Assembly (NCBI GenBank): GCA_021464245.1
Contig: JADCRB010000156.1
Location: 1,071,057-1,135,056, forward strand
Length of the DNA: 64,000 bases
Direction of reading: 5' to 3'
Origin: Carallia brachiata
Lineage: Eukaryota > Streptophyta > Magnoliopsida > Malpighiales > Rhizophoraceae
The position numbers were made by a program, and so were the translations under genes. The notes beneath the pieces are model-generated. The model was not told where the DNA came from and ran no database searches. It saw only the letters and a program-made list of their open reading frames with translations. Below, one piece after another: positions 1-12,807 of the stretch. Every line of letters begins with the position of its first letter. Positions within the stretch are counted from its first letter, which is position 1.

Positions 1-11
1 GCAAATTTCAG

Positions 12-1350
12 GAGGCCGTCTGGGAAACCTATACTGTGACCCATTGATGGCTTCTGCTGGTCACAAAATCACTGCCAGACAGCGGTGGACTCCCACACCT
101 GTTCAGCTTCAGACTTTGGAGCGTATCTTTGATCAAGGGAACGGAACTCCGAGCAAGCAAAAGATAAAAGAGATAACCTCTGAGCTCAGCCAGCACGGAC
201 AAATATCTGAAACCAATGTTTATAATTGGTTCCAGAATAGGCGTGCTCGGTCAAAAAGGAAACAAATGGTTGCATCGTCCAATAATGCTGAATCAGAAGT
301 GGAGACAGAGGTTGATTCGTTGAATGAGAAGAAAACGAAGCCAGAGATGTTTCACTCCCAGCACAACATTCCTGGGCCTGAAGATCTGTGCTTCCACAGC
401 CCTGAGATAAGCTCTGAACTCCATTTCTTGGGTGTGTTACTGTTACCAAATCTGAGCTAAGCATGTAGATTGTTTAAGCCTGTGAATTTGTTTTCTTACA
501 TAGCATACAGCCTGGCAACAGAAAACTCCTTTATGCCATATTGTCAGCGCATAAACTCATTGGGACAGATCAATGCCTGAATTTAGTGGTGTCAAAAGCT
601 TTAAATTGGTGGTTTCAGAACATCTCCAACATTGTGGTGACGAGAAGGTGGCAGTTGCCTCCTGCACCCTGTGAAGTCTTGGCATGTCAATCTGATATCA
701 TCTTGAATGATAATTTGATGATACTTCTTGTATGCCTTGTGATATCTAAATCCGCTTTATGCACTGACCAGGTTTTGGGCAGGTTGAATGGACTTTCTAC
801 GGTCCTACTCTCTCCAGTCTATACCTTTTCCTGATATCATATAATTGTATGTCCTACTGTGGGCCTTTATCTTTTTGATTTACCACCCTCTTCATAACCG
901 AAGTGGTATGGGGGTACACAGGCTTTCTTTGTGAATGCATGAAGTTATTTCACTGCAGTGCCCATGTACATATTGGTGAAAGCAGTTACAGTGAAAGAAA
1001 TAAGTGTTAAATTATGTGTAGAAAAGTTTGAAGAGCCTCCATAATGTTCCAGCAAAAATTGTTTAGGTGCTTTTGGCAGCACAACGTAGTATGTCTGCCA
1101 GATGATATTGTGGCTATTAGGTCTGTTATGAACGAATCGTTTGGTTCATTACTTGTTTCCGTGTTGCTGCACGTCAAGTAGTGTAATTGTGTGTGGTTTG
1201 GATATCGTAACTGTCAACTCTGAATGGAAAGCCTCTTATGTCGTGCCAAATCAACTTGATGCAGGAGAGGACCACCTGACTGGGAAGATGGGATTACCAG
1301 GGAGCTACAATCTGTATGAACAGGCCGAGGACTATGGCATGGCGGGATGA
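12..1350 (+). CDS. WOX13: WUSCHEL-related homeobox 13-like transcription factor, 3' part
   Basis: Homeodomain transcription factor of the ancient WOX13 clade, acting in the nucleus. The first exon(s) lie left of the window. An acceptor AG at 10-11 opens an exon at 12 whose frame runs [13 protein letters not shown] into the homeodomain (about 62-270), with helix 3 [15 protein letters not shown] and the WOX insert [10 protein letters not shown]. It is followed by the acidic [15 protein letters not shown] stretch typical of WOX13. The exon probably ends near 432 at TTGG|GTGTGT. A last exon from about 1264 (after GATGCAG) ends [18 protein letters not shown] at TGA 1348-1350, which matches the WOX13 C-terminus. 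The exon junction is inferred: joining these sites gives HFL-G-EDHL and skips the VLSNPR-like residues I expect here. Family and strand are certain; the last intron is less so. A possible poly(A) signal AATAAA lies near 1966. Confidence 0.9.
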
Positions 1351-2343
1351 CAAACATTTCATCCGGGGAAAACTAATTTGTTTGAACATCTTATTTCTAG
1401 ACTTGAGTGGAACCCACGGCTTTCCAATCGCGAGAGGTTTAAGCAAAGTAATTACTGTAATTATTGGACTATACCACGCCTGGACAGTGGAATCAGTTAT
1501 GGTTTGACGATGATTTAGCCGAGGATGGACAGTTCTGTACTGCATTTGAAGTTTTTGTTCGGCTTGTGTTTTATAGTTTTATAACGAGAAGCTCCTTTGC
1601 TGTTAGAAAAGATTTTACTTGCCAATATGGTTACCAGTTGACTAGCGTTTTTGATTGCTATAACCGAATAAATCTTCGTGCCCCAAGAATTACCGGACAA
1701 ACTCCTCAAAAAAGTAATGCCTTCGGGGTTTTCTCCTTTACTGAAGACTTTGACGAGTAAACCCATGGTGCAACTTGTGCTATATCAGTCGTCTGAGGTA
1801 GTTTTCCAAGCAAAAGTAGGCGTAGCAAGGTACGTTTGTATGGATTGAAACGCCTCTTGCTTACAACATCAGTTGATTGTGGGGAGCCTATTATACTAAA
1901 TGTGAAGAATTTGTTGGTTGGAGTTGGGAAATTCAACTACGTGAGATTGGAGTTTTGTCTGAGTCAATAAAAAAAGGCTAAACCATGCATCGACCCAATC
2001 TTCACTCTTCATGAATCGTACTTGCTATTCGCCCAATGACGACAGGCTTTGCTGACCGTCGCTGCCACCGAGGCTGTTTTTTCTCCAATTTTTCCTGCAA
2101 GATAAACGGACAAGGAGAAGGGCAGAATTTGACATTTTTCATGGATCACTGATTTCTTAACATTTGGAGAGTCATACATCAGATTGCAACATGATGGCTA
2201 TACAACAAATGCAGAATATTTCTCAATGCCAGCGTACTGAAACACCACGTTGATCTTACACGTATATTTGTATCCTTTCTTTTTTTTTTTTTCCTCTTTT
2301 TTCTTTGGCATTTACAAACAAGTATATTTGCATCTAATTGACA
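1351..2343. other. 3' UTR and spacer between convergent WOX13 and MLH3
   Basis: Both flanking genes end into this stretch, so it should hold two 3' UTRs. A poly(A)-signal-like AATAAA followed by an A run lies near 1966-1974 for WOX13, and a T-rich tract at 2279-2292 would be an A tract on the MLH3 strand. I see no additional coding potential. Confidence 0.7.
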
Positions 2344-5300
2344 CTAACTTCTAGCAATCCTTAGACGCTTTTCTGCACGTTCAAGGCTGAGCTCCTGCCG
2401 ACGTAGGCCATGCCACAACTCAGTTGAACCATCAGCTGACATTCCAAGCTTTGCTATTTGCTCGTGCAAAGCCTCCAAGTTGACAAGAGGAATAGTTGTC
2501 GGTCGCCCGTGAGCACACTGCATAAGAACTTCTTCAAAGTACTTCTCCCATTTCTCTCAAAATATTAAATATATACTAACTCTACTTACTTGAAAACACA
2601 GTGATGTCTGCTTTAGCTCTTCAACAATGAGTGCACATTCTGATGGTAGCAAAGAATCTCCAAACATAATTGCGCCTAAGGAGTTCAATAATAAGAACAG
2701 ACAAATTCATGACAAGAAAAGGGACTTTTCCTCAGTTGACAAATAATAATATCCTGAGCACAATACAGTGATAAAAAATTTGACAAAAAAGGTGCTGCTG
2801 AAGCACGGCCATAAGTTCACCTCTGCATGCTTTAAGATTGAGGACTCGAAGGACAGCTGGTGGCATACTTGAGGACCCATCCGTATCAGCAAGCTAAACA
2901 TTCCAATAGGAGAAAGAATTAAAATTCGATGGTACTTGTTGAGGAGAGAACTTTTTTGTTTTGCAGGGGATGGGGAGGGTGCCATTAGGACAAAAAGTCA
3001 GTATGACCTGCTGAAGAAATTCCAAAAGATCTCCATCAGATAAATTGACACCTAATATGCAGGGCACCTGCATGCCACCCATCCAAGACAAATAGAGCAG
3101 ATTAAAAACATGTGATGGGCATTACCCTTTACATTAGCAAGTACCTACCCACAAGCAATTTGAAGAGAAGACAGGCGCTAAATCTTATAAATAATGGGAC
3201 AGACAACAGTTCACTCCAATCTGTTCTGGACACACAAAAATTTAAACAGATAATCTAGCAGAGAGATGATGGTGCATCACCCCAGTAAGCGAGATAGTTG
3301 TCGGTTGCTGGTGGAGGACACTTAAGTTCCTGCACAACATTGCATTTTTTAAATGTAATCAGCAAAAAAGAAACAGGAATGTTCAACTTATGAGACTGAA
3401 GATAGTAACTTAGACATATATAGGTGAAAACTGCCCACTCTTTGGCAAATTCTAAAGCTTCAATTATGTGAAGGCATGTTCATTGCATTCTGCATCAACC
3501 ACTGATACTGTCATTCTGATTCATTCCCAACTGACAAAAGAGTTATGTCTATGGTGTATATAGCATCATGTCTTCAACGAATACAAAAACACAGGAGAAA
3601 TGCTGGAGTGTGAATAGATTACTTGGTGAAGGTTGCTGAACCTTGCGCCTGAATGTTGCAGATCCAACCCCACTCTCGTATTTGCTCAGCATAACTGTGA
3701 AGCAGCTGATCCCCCATGTCAGGAAGTGTCTGTAATCATCAAAGTTGCCTCAATCTTAGATATACCTCAGATTTTTGCAACCGGCACACAACAGAACCTG
3801 TGCATTATGAGGATTAGGAAGCTAGTATACCAGCTCCTCCTCTGAATCCAGATAGGTAACTGTCTTTGCTTGCCCGGATAATACCTACACATTCAACTAG
3901 TGAGTTGTCAAGCACATGATAAACGAAAATTCACATACAATAGCATGTTTACCTTTTCACGAAGTTCTTCTAGTCGGATCCTTTCATCTGCAGCATGCTG
4001 TAGAAATAATGTCACCACCAGGTCAGTTTAGTAATGTCAAAGATTAATAAAAGCGTTTTCTGTGCCTCAACGTACATATACATATATAAGGGCGTACACT
4101 GCTTGCAAACTCACATACATACACGTACAAAGGCATCAAACTTGGTACAAGGGCGTATGCAATTTCCCATTCTGAGGGAAATAGAAAATGAGTCCTTGTT
4201 AAAAAATATTAACATCCAACCAGAAAAAAAAAAGTCATCTGGGTTAGTATGCCTGTTTCTGCTTTATATTCCAAGATCAAATTCAAGTAGCAAGAAACTA
4301 GTAATTGGGAAAGAAAAGAAATCCACACCAAGATGAAATCAACATTAAAAAAGAATCAAAACAGTGAATAGACCTGATCTATAACAGCAATGGTCCCATC
4401 GGCCACAATTGGAATGAATTTCTTGTCCACCTGATGAAGAACTTTGGCATCTTTAAGGCAATTCCTATGGATACACTCTGGAACCAATGAATTGCCAGCA
4501 AGATACAAGAATCCCGAAGAGACATCAAGTATATCACACTGACTGTCAGTGTTACAAGATGTAGAATTGTTCTGTATGAAAGAGGGTGAACAATAAAGCA
4601 ATTACGGATAAGGATTTTGTTCAAATAAAGAAAACCTTTAAATTGCAAAATACTCAACTGCAATTTGTTGACAGCCCCCTCGCCATTTGGTCGCAGTATT
4701 GGATAACTCCTCAATTTCATTTGGCATAAAGCCTGAAAGATGAGTTTAGTATGAAAACTTGAAGGCTTGTGCACACTTATGCTCACAAGGCACAGATACA
4801 TGTATATATATACGCACATATATGTGTCTGCATATGGTTGTAAATTTATCTGTACACTATATTTTGCTCTCACAATTACACTAGATGGATCCTACCTCAA
4901 TGCCATCCTGAATCCCAAGGCTTAATCCAAGAAACTTCTTTTGTCCTTAAAACACGGAGTTACCTTCATCTGGAGAATTACAAGCCTGGGTGCCTTGTTT
5001 GACCTCAAATTTTCCCTCAATTTGAACATTGCTCGCATCTGGTGTAATATCTATATCTGGCTTCTTTGAATAGGGTCTGTAAACAAGCCTAGAAAGACGT
5101 GAACAACATTTTCACTGCAACTAGATGATGATTAAAATACTAAACACTTAAGTACCTGGAACTGAACACCAAATCCTCTGTGTCATTAGGCAGAAAATGT
5201 AACTTTAACTTGTCAACTTCTGTAATGCATGCAAAAATATTAGTTGCTTATATTAGTATTCTGGACATGAAGTGCAGCATCAAAGACAGCACCTAGGGAA

Positions 5301-8300
5301 GTGGAGCCATCTTGGAAATATTTAGTTTGGGGCTTGCCCTCTTGCAGTGCTGAGTGCCAATGTAAGGTAATAAACCTTCTCTTGCATTTGTAAAATGGTG
5401 GAGCTGAATGGCTTCTTCTGTATCGGTCTTCACGAACATGATCTTCCTTTGTATTTTGATATCTTAATTGGTTTCCTTGGCTTTCATTCTTTTCACTATG
5501 TTTTTGCTCTTTAGAAAATGATTGCAAAAGTGTCCAGTTTGTTTCACTCTCAAAAAATGATACATCAGGCTGTTGAGCAGAAAGCCCGTCATGTTGGTTG
5601 CGCCCTTTAAGACATCTAGATATGTCTTTGCCAAAATGGGCATAATCCTTTAAATTTAACATGTTGTTCCAACAATTTGCAATGCAATTTTCTTGGCTAG
5701 AGCTCTTTGACAAGATACCATAGGTACACTCAGATTTGTTTGCTTTACTCTCTCTAAAATGCCCGTAAGTTGCCCTTTTACCTGATCCTGAACTCCATTC
5801 GAATGCATTATCTAAAGGAAGATGTTCAACATCCCAATATCTGTCTGAAACAAGGCTCCTGCATGTACAATTGAATCAGATGCAAGATCCTTCTCCTCAA
5901 CAAAAGGCTTCTCATACGAAGAAAAGTGCTTTGCAGGAGATTGCGGCAGAAAATCAAAATCTGAAGGTAAATCAACCTCCATCACATGCAAGGAAAAACT
6001 AGGAGCGCACAACACCTTATCCTGTCTCAAAGTCATTGAAAAGTTACAAAAATGTTTGCTAGTGGAACTACTATTCAGGAACTCTGCATTGTCATTTGCA
6101 CAAACCCGTCTTCGTTTGGTTTTCAAGCCATGCATGGAAGATTCAAATACCTCCTCGCTTGCAAACAAAGCCCCATCAAGTGGCGTGTACGCTCGTGAGG
6201 AGCAACTTTCTAAGAAAGAATTGCCAGTGCTCCTACAGACCTCTAATTCATCGTTCATTTCATCAGATGCCAAAGAAGATCTCCTAACATTTCTTCCACT
6301 AGATACAATATTAGGTGACTCTTTCTGCCATTCTGAGCTTAAAAGTTGGCCCTCCACATGATCCATAGATCTTTCCCTGGCAGCGAATATATCTTCCACA
6401 AAACAATCATCTGCCAGTACAATTTTGTCATCAGATATCAAGAGATGTGAATCCCCCTTTTGCATCATTCTAGGAAAGTGCTTGGAGGAGGAGCCATTCA
6501 GAGATTCAAGACAGTAGCCACTCTGACCAGCTGATTCCATATCAGCTCGTTGCTCTTTAAATTCTGAAACATCCATGTAAAATTCTTGAAGTGAAGACTC
6601 ATCATGCTCCCCATTGAAGATAGAATTGGAATTTTCAGTTTTGGGGGGAGAAGCAAGATGACAAGATGTCTGATAATTTTGTGTCTCATACTTCATTGCA
6701 AATTCAGAGTTTCCCAACAAGGCTGTATCGGCAAAAAGCATCATGAGGTGATAAGAGAAATCAATTATTGTTTTTTCTTTTCCTAAAATAAAAATTTTGT
6801 GCAGGCGCAGAAATATATCTAATTTAAACAGCACAGGAAAGATACATGGCTACCAGTAGACAGATTCAGACTTCATGCCCGACATGTACAAAATGAAATG
6901 TGGCTAAAAATAATATAATTGAACCTTCTTTTGCCGACGCAATGCCATCAACTTCCTTCCTGTTTTCATCCTCTAGGAATATATTAGTTGTGTGACCTGG
7001 TAATTTTCCTAGGAAGATTCAAGAGGCTAATATGAATAAATAAAACAAAAACCAACATATTGATCCTCAAATCATGTAGATCAACACACAGATGTGAAAG
7101 CATACCTGGAGAAATACTGTCCCTCCAGAGGTTTGGAATAGCCTTCTCAATAAAGCTTAGTATGGGGAACCAATCCTGGCAAGAATAAGAGGGTAGGAAA
7201 ACTAAGCGTTGCAAAAGAAAATGAAAGAGACTCTTCAGTAATTCAATAATTTTGTGGCAATGAGGTAACAATTTCACCAAGTGTGAAATTTGGGCATTTT
7301 CACTATGTTCCAAAGTTTGGTCTACAGTATACGGCGGCTATGATTGTTTAAGAAAGTCAGCAAATCAGGACTTTGAATGAATTCTTTTCATTTAGATATT
7401 TTAGTGGGCCGAAAAATTGGGGGAGATATAGCTTGCAGCCCCTGAGGGAAATAGTGATAGGTCAGTTTCGAATATCCCAGATGCAACATAAAGGAATTAA
7501 GACAGCATTCAGCAGGAAAATACCCTAGAAAACTTCATAAACACTAGGCTACTTGAGGAAGTCAGATTAAAATTCAAGAAACTGGTTTTTATGAATGAGA
7601 CTATCCAAGTAATAAATCAGGACAAAGTAAACATAACTAAAAGTTCACAATCAGATAAGAAAGCATTACCTTGAATTCAACAAATGTCTTTGATGGCTCA
7701 AAGGTCAAATCATAGAGAGATGAAGGGCAGCTTAAATTGACAATATATGATGGATACGCTTGCTGCCTACTTTTAACTTTTTGACACAGTCTATAGGCCT
7801 TTCTTGGATCTAGACACTCAAACCTCGCAGCCACGTGGTTTAGCAATTTGTGGATTGGACCTTTACTGACAAACTGTGAATTGATGTCTGCCATTGTGAA
7901 GGTCAAACCAAAATATTGAGCACGGATTTTCTAAAACTGTAGCTTGCACAGCAGATAAAACTAAATTCATTACTTAAGCAAAGCTTATATAGAGAAGGAT
8001 ACAAACATATTGGAAAGCCTGCAAAAAGAAAACTATCCAATAAGAAACCAGCAAATAGGAAAATTATGTACAGAAACATGTCAACAAAGATGCATATAAA
8101 AATAAATATTCACAAACGTAATAATCCAGAAAACAAAACTTGAATTGTACCTTAACTTCAAAACCATCACAAGGCCCCAGTATATAGCCAGAAAGCTTAA
8201 GCACACCATCACTCACATTCAGTTCATGAAGAGAGCTGCTATTCTCAATCCCAAAGCTGCTCTTTAGTAGAGACAGTGTAGAAGAAGTGCATATTGACAG

Positions 8301-10018
8301 AAGCTCATCCTCACTATATCAGACAAAACACGATGTAAAGAAATGATCGCAAGACCTCTACTTGTGGACATACCAGGCACGTACCTATCAATATCAGCAA
8401 CTTTAAAGGAAACCTCTGCATGTACAAGTGCAATGCAAAATATAGATTTTTTGACAGAGTGCAAGACCTTCTTGGGGCTTCCAATTCAATAATGCAACAA
8501 AAAAGGACATCAAGTCAGAAAAACAAGGCATGTCAATTTGTATCCACTTGAAACAGCTAATAATCATCTTTATGAATAACATAGAATGGAGAATGGGCCA
8601 ACCAAACCTGGATTGCATGTACTTCCTTCGAACTGGTTGGTTGTAAAATAAATCGCGAACAACAACTGGCAGAATACACAAAGACCATGGATGAGTGGGA
8701 GAGAGAAAGGAGGGAGGAGAGAGGCAGATCTAAAACAATTACCCGTTGTGCCAACATCTTTCCTGCTATCATCTATTCCAAGATACAAGCACTTTGATCC
8801 CTGCAGAAAGCATTGGAAGGTGAATGTGAGAGCTCTCAAAAGTGTAACAGCAACAGTACGAACTCATGCTGACAAACAAAGAACAGTTGAATCAAGAAAA
8901 GTGATGAAGTGCAGAGACCTTCACAATCTTGCGATACCCGTTTGGGCTCCCATGAGCTTTTGTTACAATTTCTAAGAACGAGATGTCGGAAATAGAAGCC
9001 AATGCTTCTCCCCGGAAGCCAAAGCATGCTTTATGGGCATCAATGTTAGCCTTATGATGAAGCTTTGATGTGACTGGCCACAAGAAATGAGACATTCTAG
9101 CTTTATCCAAAGACTAGCCAATAAACAAAGATCATACAAGATGTTCTACTATGCATAATTACTACTAAGCTACACCCCTATACTTTGAGAATAAAAGATA
9201 ATATCATTAATACTCAGAAGACAGCCAAGTAAATTAACATGTGGTTTAAATTTTAATTTCGAAGAAATGAGAAAAGAGTAATTCATGTACCATATCTTTC
9301 ACCCAACAGGACCAATCCATCCCTAGAAATGCCACATCCTGCAAGGGCATGAAGTTAATTGCGAAAAAAAGAAAACAACAAAATCAGATATATATATAAT
9401 ATATATAATTAGAAACAGGCTAAAAAGTAAGCCCATAAAAGAATATGATAACTAACCATTGTCGATGACTTTAACACAGCAGGTGCGGAGGCCTACATAG
9501 ACTGACACCTGAAAAAGAGTAACAACTGTCATTCCTCAGAGATGCTGGTATACTGCATTAGCACAAGGCAAAGAATGGCACCCAACCCAACCCAATAGAG
9601 AAAAAAAAAAAAAAAACCTCACAAATGAACAACAGCTCGTAATTTACGAATAGTAAATTTAAGGTGCTTGCTTGTGTCTTGAATTTCATTTGACGAAGCA
9701 TCTTTAAAGACATTTGCGGGGGCAGTAACCCAATCGGGTACTGAACCAAGGGTAATTAAGGGTGAAAAGAATCTTAATTCAATTGTGTAGTAGCAGTCCC
9801 TAATCCCCATAGCATATATGTAATATATGTATATATATAAGAAAAGAAAATAGAAGAGAAGAGGGGAGTTGGGGGGGGGGGGGGACCTTAGTGGAATGAG
9901 CATCCAAGGAGTTGAAAACAAGCGCCTCCACAACCCTGGTCAAGTCGTACAATATGATCCCAGAACGCATCGTACTACGCACGGCCGCTGGCAGTGGCTT
10001 AATACTATTACTCCCCAT
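2344..10018 (-). CDS. MLH3: DNA mismatch repair protein MLH3
   Basis: MutL homolog; with MLH1 it forms MutL-gamma, which repairs mismatches and resolves meiotic crossover intermediates in the nucleus. GHKL ATPase motifs: VFNSLDAHSTK (exon 1), DNGCGIS, FGFRGEALASISD. Endonuclease motif DQHAADERIRLEE spans the 4374/3997 junction, and the C-terminus has KACRGAIMFGD and CAHGRPTT. Exons, 5' to 3': 10018-9887, 9508-9457, 9338-9291, 9073-8919, 8800-8743, 8665-8608, 8477-8385, 8313-8151, 8018-8003, 7887-7670, 7175-7106, 7008-6925, 6722-5293, 5219-5156, 5088-4964, 4732-4659, 4571-4374, 3997-3953, 3884-3831, 3729-3623, 3329-3281, 3067-3008, 2893-2821, 2675-2590, 2517-2344. Phases agree at every junction. 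Inside the big exon the frame changes near 5858, through either a one-base deletion or a 59-nt intron (5917-5859). About 1228 aa if the deletion is right, close to the Arabidopsis length. ATG at 10016-10018 begins MGSNSIKPLP. Confidence 0.95.
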
Positions 10019-10500
10019 TTCCCAACTAAAACCCTAACCTAACCTCCGATTGCACAATGCACAATGCACAAACCAACAAACAAGCAATTCAATCTTTTGA
10101 ATGTATAATGGCGACACCCAGTGGAACCCACTCGGCTGGGGTGGAGGCGGGTCGCGTATTTCTAAAGCAACGCCAAAGCATAAGGCAGGCAGGCAGGCAG
10201 AGGAGGTGGTGTGGGGCCGATTATAAGGAATTTTGCTTTTCCGTCGGCCGGGGGAAAAGGAAACGGAGAAGCGAATTGAGAAGCTTTGTTATTATCTTAA
10301 TAATAATATGTCAACTGTAATGTATGGATCGAGCGACCGCCAAGCCTGTTTCCCCTTAAAATAACAAAATTAAAAAAAATAATCCCAAAAAAGAAGAATG
10401 AGAAGAAGAGAAGAACGTCGACGTTGGTGTTGTGTGTGGTGTGCGGTTTAGCCGACTCAGCAGAGAAGAGCAGAGCTCCCAACTTACCCTTCGCTTTCTC

Positions 10501-10508
10501 TATTTATA
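10501..10508 (-). promoter_or_regulatory. candidate TATA box for MLH3
   Basis: On the minus strand this reads TATAAATA followed by GAG. It lies about 480 bp upstream of the MLH3 start codon. A TATA box here implies a leader of roughly 450 nt. Only the motif match supports it. Confidence 0.35.
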
Positions 10509-10750
10509 ATTTTATGGTCGGCCGTTTGTTTCTGAAAGATGAAGTAAGTGAAGCTGGGGCAGGACCTCCTCAGTTGCGCCGCGCGTGAAGCATTGCGCGA
10601 GCCCCTACTATTTGGCTTTAACCTCTCCATCGAGTGGAATGTAACTACACCGACAACATTGTTCTATTTCTAATTTCTACCGAACTCTTATTAAACCCAC
10701 CAAACCAAAAAAAAACCAAAAAAAAAAGGGTAGAGGCGTTGTTTCGGCAA

Positions 10751-10756
10751 CACGTG
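10751..10756. promoter_or_regulatory. G-box CACGTG in divergent intergenic region
   Basis: Palindromic CACGTG in the context ACACGTGGG, between divergent MLH3 and the gene at 12847. G-boxes bind bZIP and bHLH factors. Which gene it serves, if any, cannot be told from sequence. Confidence 0.3.
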
Positions 10757-10920
10757 GGTTTTGGGAGTTTGGAATTCAATGCCGTGTTGTCTGTTGTCGA
10801 GCTTCCACCCACATTTGCACATTTGCTTCCCCCCTTGAAATTTACGCTACAAACACTTCAATATGTCCCGCTTCACACTTACATTGTCATTTTTCAATAT
10901 ACATATATTGGGAAAGATAG

Positions 10921-11139
10921 GTGGTCACAACGGTGATCGTCAAATAGTATCTGAACGACATCTAATTTGTATAATAGAATTTATATTTTGTGTAATCGTA
11001 ATAATAAAAATAAAATATAAAAAAAATATTATTATCTTTTACAATTCATATTTTTTAACTGTAATTATATAAAATATGAATCTCCTTATACAAAATAAAA
11101 ATACATAAATACTGTTTGACCACTTGAATGTGGCCATGT
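10921..11139. mobile_element. MITE-like element with imperfect terminal inverted repeats
   Basis: The left end begins GTGGTCACAACGGTGATCGT and the right end, reverse-complemented, begins TGGCCACATTCAAGTGGTCA. The two arms then keep matching (CAAATAGTAT against CAAACAGTAT, TTGTATAATAGA against TTGTATAAGGAGA) for about 75 bp. The AT-rich centre has no coding capacity. I could not fix a target-site duplication, so the superfamily is unassigned. Confidence 0.5.
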
Positions 11140-11964
11140 AATAGATCCCTTTATATATGATAATGATCAAAACTCTGCATTACCATTTCGGAACGAACGG
11201 AGGACGTCGGTTTGTGAAGTCGTAGAACTAAGACAATATTATTATTTGAGTTACAATTCACTGAACTAGATTCTTTTTTAGGATTGAAATATTTGGATCA
11301 GACCACCTCGCCACAACAATTATTGCAAAATTGTAAACCATAATAACAGCGATCAAGTAATATCGTTTTCTTTTTTTTTTCTTTTTTTTTAAAAAAAAGA
11401 AACCCCCATTTACAAATTTTGAAGGAGAAAAGGAAAAAAAAATGGCAGTCCACTAATCCATGGGCCTGGGCTGAAGGATCTGAGGCTCACAGCTCATGGG
11501 AGAAAATCGGGTCGGATAGGTCCGGTCCAGAGCCGGCAGATGGAGCCAATAGAGGAGCCGCCAACCAATTAAAAAATAGGCGAAGAATAATGACGTAATT
11601 TAATATTATTATTGGCAATTTGGCACACACAAAACAAACAAAGAGAAAAATAGTGATTTATTTCCTTCCGGGGCACCTGGGCGGGATGGATGGATGGATT
11701 TCTTCTCAACCCAAAGTGGCCAACCCAAACCCACCCGACGCCTGTACGCCACCCACCCAGCAGCAGTATATCTCTCTCCCTATATTTTCCTCGCTTTCTC
11801 TCTCCATCTATCTTCTTGTTTTTTTTTTTTCTTTCTTTCTTCTCTGCAAGCAAAGCTAACCCAGATAACCCTAATTTCGACTCGCCGTTTTCCTTTTCTC
11901 TTCCAAACGCGCACACACACACACACGAACACAAAAAGCAATACACACACCAACCAAAATAGAA

Positions 11965-12807
11965 ATGATCATCACATCACCATCATCATCATCATCATCG
12001 TCAGGTATTCTCAATTGACAAATTCAAAAACTAAAAAACTCCTTTCATTCCCAACTCCGCTGTTTCTTTCATTCATTGTTATCTCCCTCTCTCCTGCTCT
12101 GTTTCTCTGTTGCGTGTGTTTTTGTTTTAAGCTGTTAAATCCCAGGCGGTTGCAAGGCTTACTGTTTCGCTTATTTGATTAAAATTATTCTGTTTCCTAC
12201 GCTCGCTTGTCATCCCAAATCCTCTTTTTGTTTGACATTGAACAAGCTGGAAAATGATTCTGAATTTCCTTTGTAAGCTCCTTTTTTTTTTTTTTTTTTT
12301 TAATTCTTCATTTTGTTTGATATTTCTTACCTGTGAAATGCTCTGTATCATCGAATCCCAATCGCAGCTCTCGTGGTTTGGTTGATTGCTGCTTCATGGC
12401 ATCATGACCCCGCTTCAACTGGAAATCTGATCCCAACATTCTTATTATTTATTTATTTTTTTGTTTGTTGCATTATAACTTTGGTATTATTATTTTTATT
12501 GTGAGTATCTGAACGCTTCCATTAGATTGGTCGAACTTCTTGTGGATTGGAAATCGAAGGGCCTTCTAGTGCGATTCATTTTGCCGATCCGCAAATGATC
12601 CCTGTGTCGCTGAATTTTGATCTGATTTTTTATATTTTGTTGATTGGATTTCGATTTTGAGAAGCACAACTTTAGGGTTTTCTCTCAGACAGATATATGA
12701 GTTTGATTTAGGGTTTTTCTATAAGTCTGATTCTGAATCTGTTATTTTGTGTTCTTGTTCTGGCAGCGGAAGCAGTCAGCTGCATCATTCAGATAGAAAA
12801 ATTTTGA
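11965..12807 (+). other. candidate upstream ORF in the spliced leader
   Basis: If the leader intron 12005-12766 is removed, an ATG at 11965 opens a 26-codon frame that crosses the junction (codon G|CG) and ends at TGA 12805-12807, 39 nt before the main ATG at 12847. It encodes MIITSP followed by a serine run. It matters only if transcription starts upstream of 11965, which the CT-rich leader makes plausible. Confidence 0.4.

Noticed and set aside
541..834. Plus-strand open frame after the WOX13 homeodomain exon
   Set aside because: It starts at a non-ATG codon, shows no family resemblance and lies within the probable last WOX13 intron.
5240..5713. Separate minus-strand open frame of 157 codons
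   Set aside because: It is the downstream half of the large MLH3 exon after the frame change near 5858, not an independent gene.
11620..12182. Several plus-strand frames of 79 to 162 codons in CT-rich DNA
   Set aside because: They are low-complexity translations of a pyrimidine-rich leader and intron, with no conserved motif.
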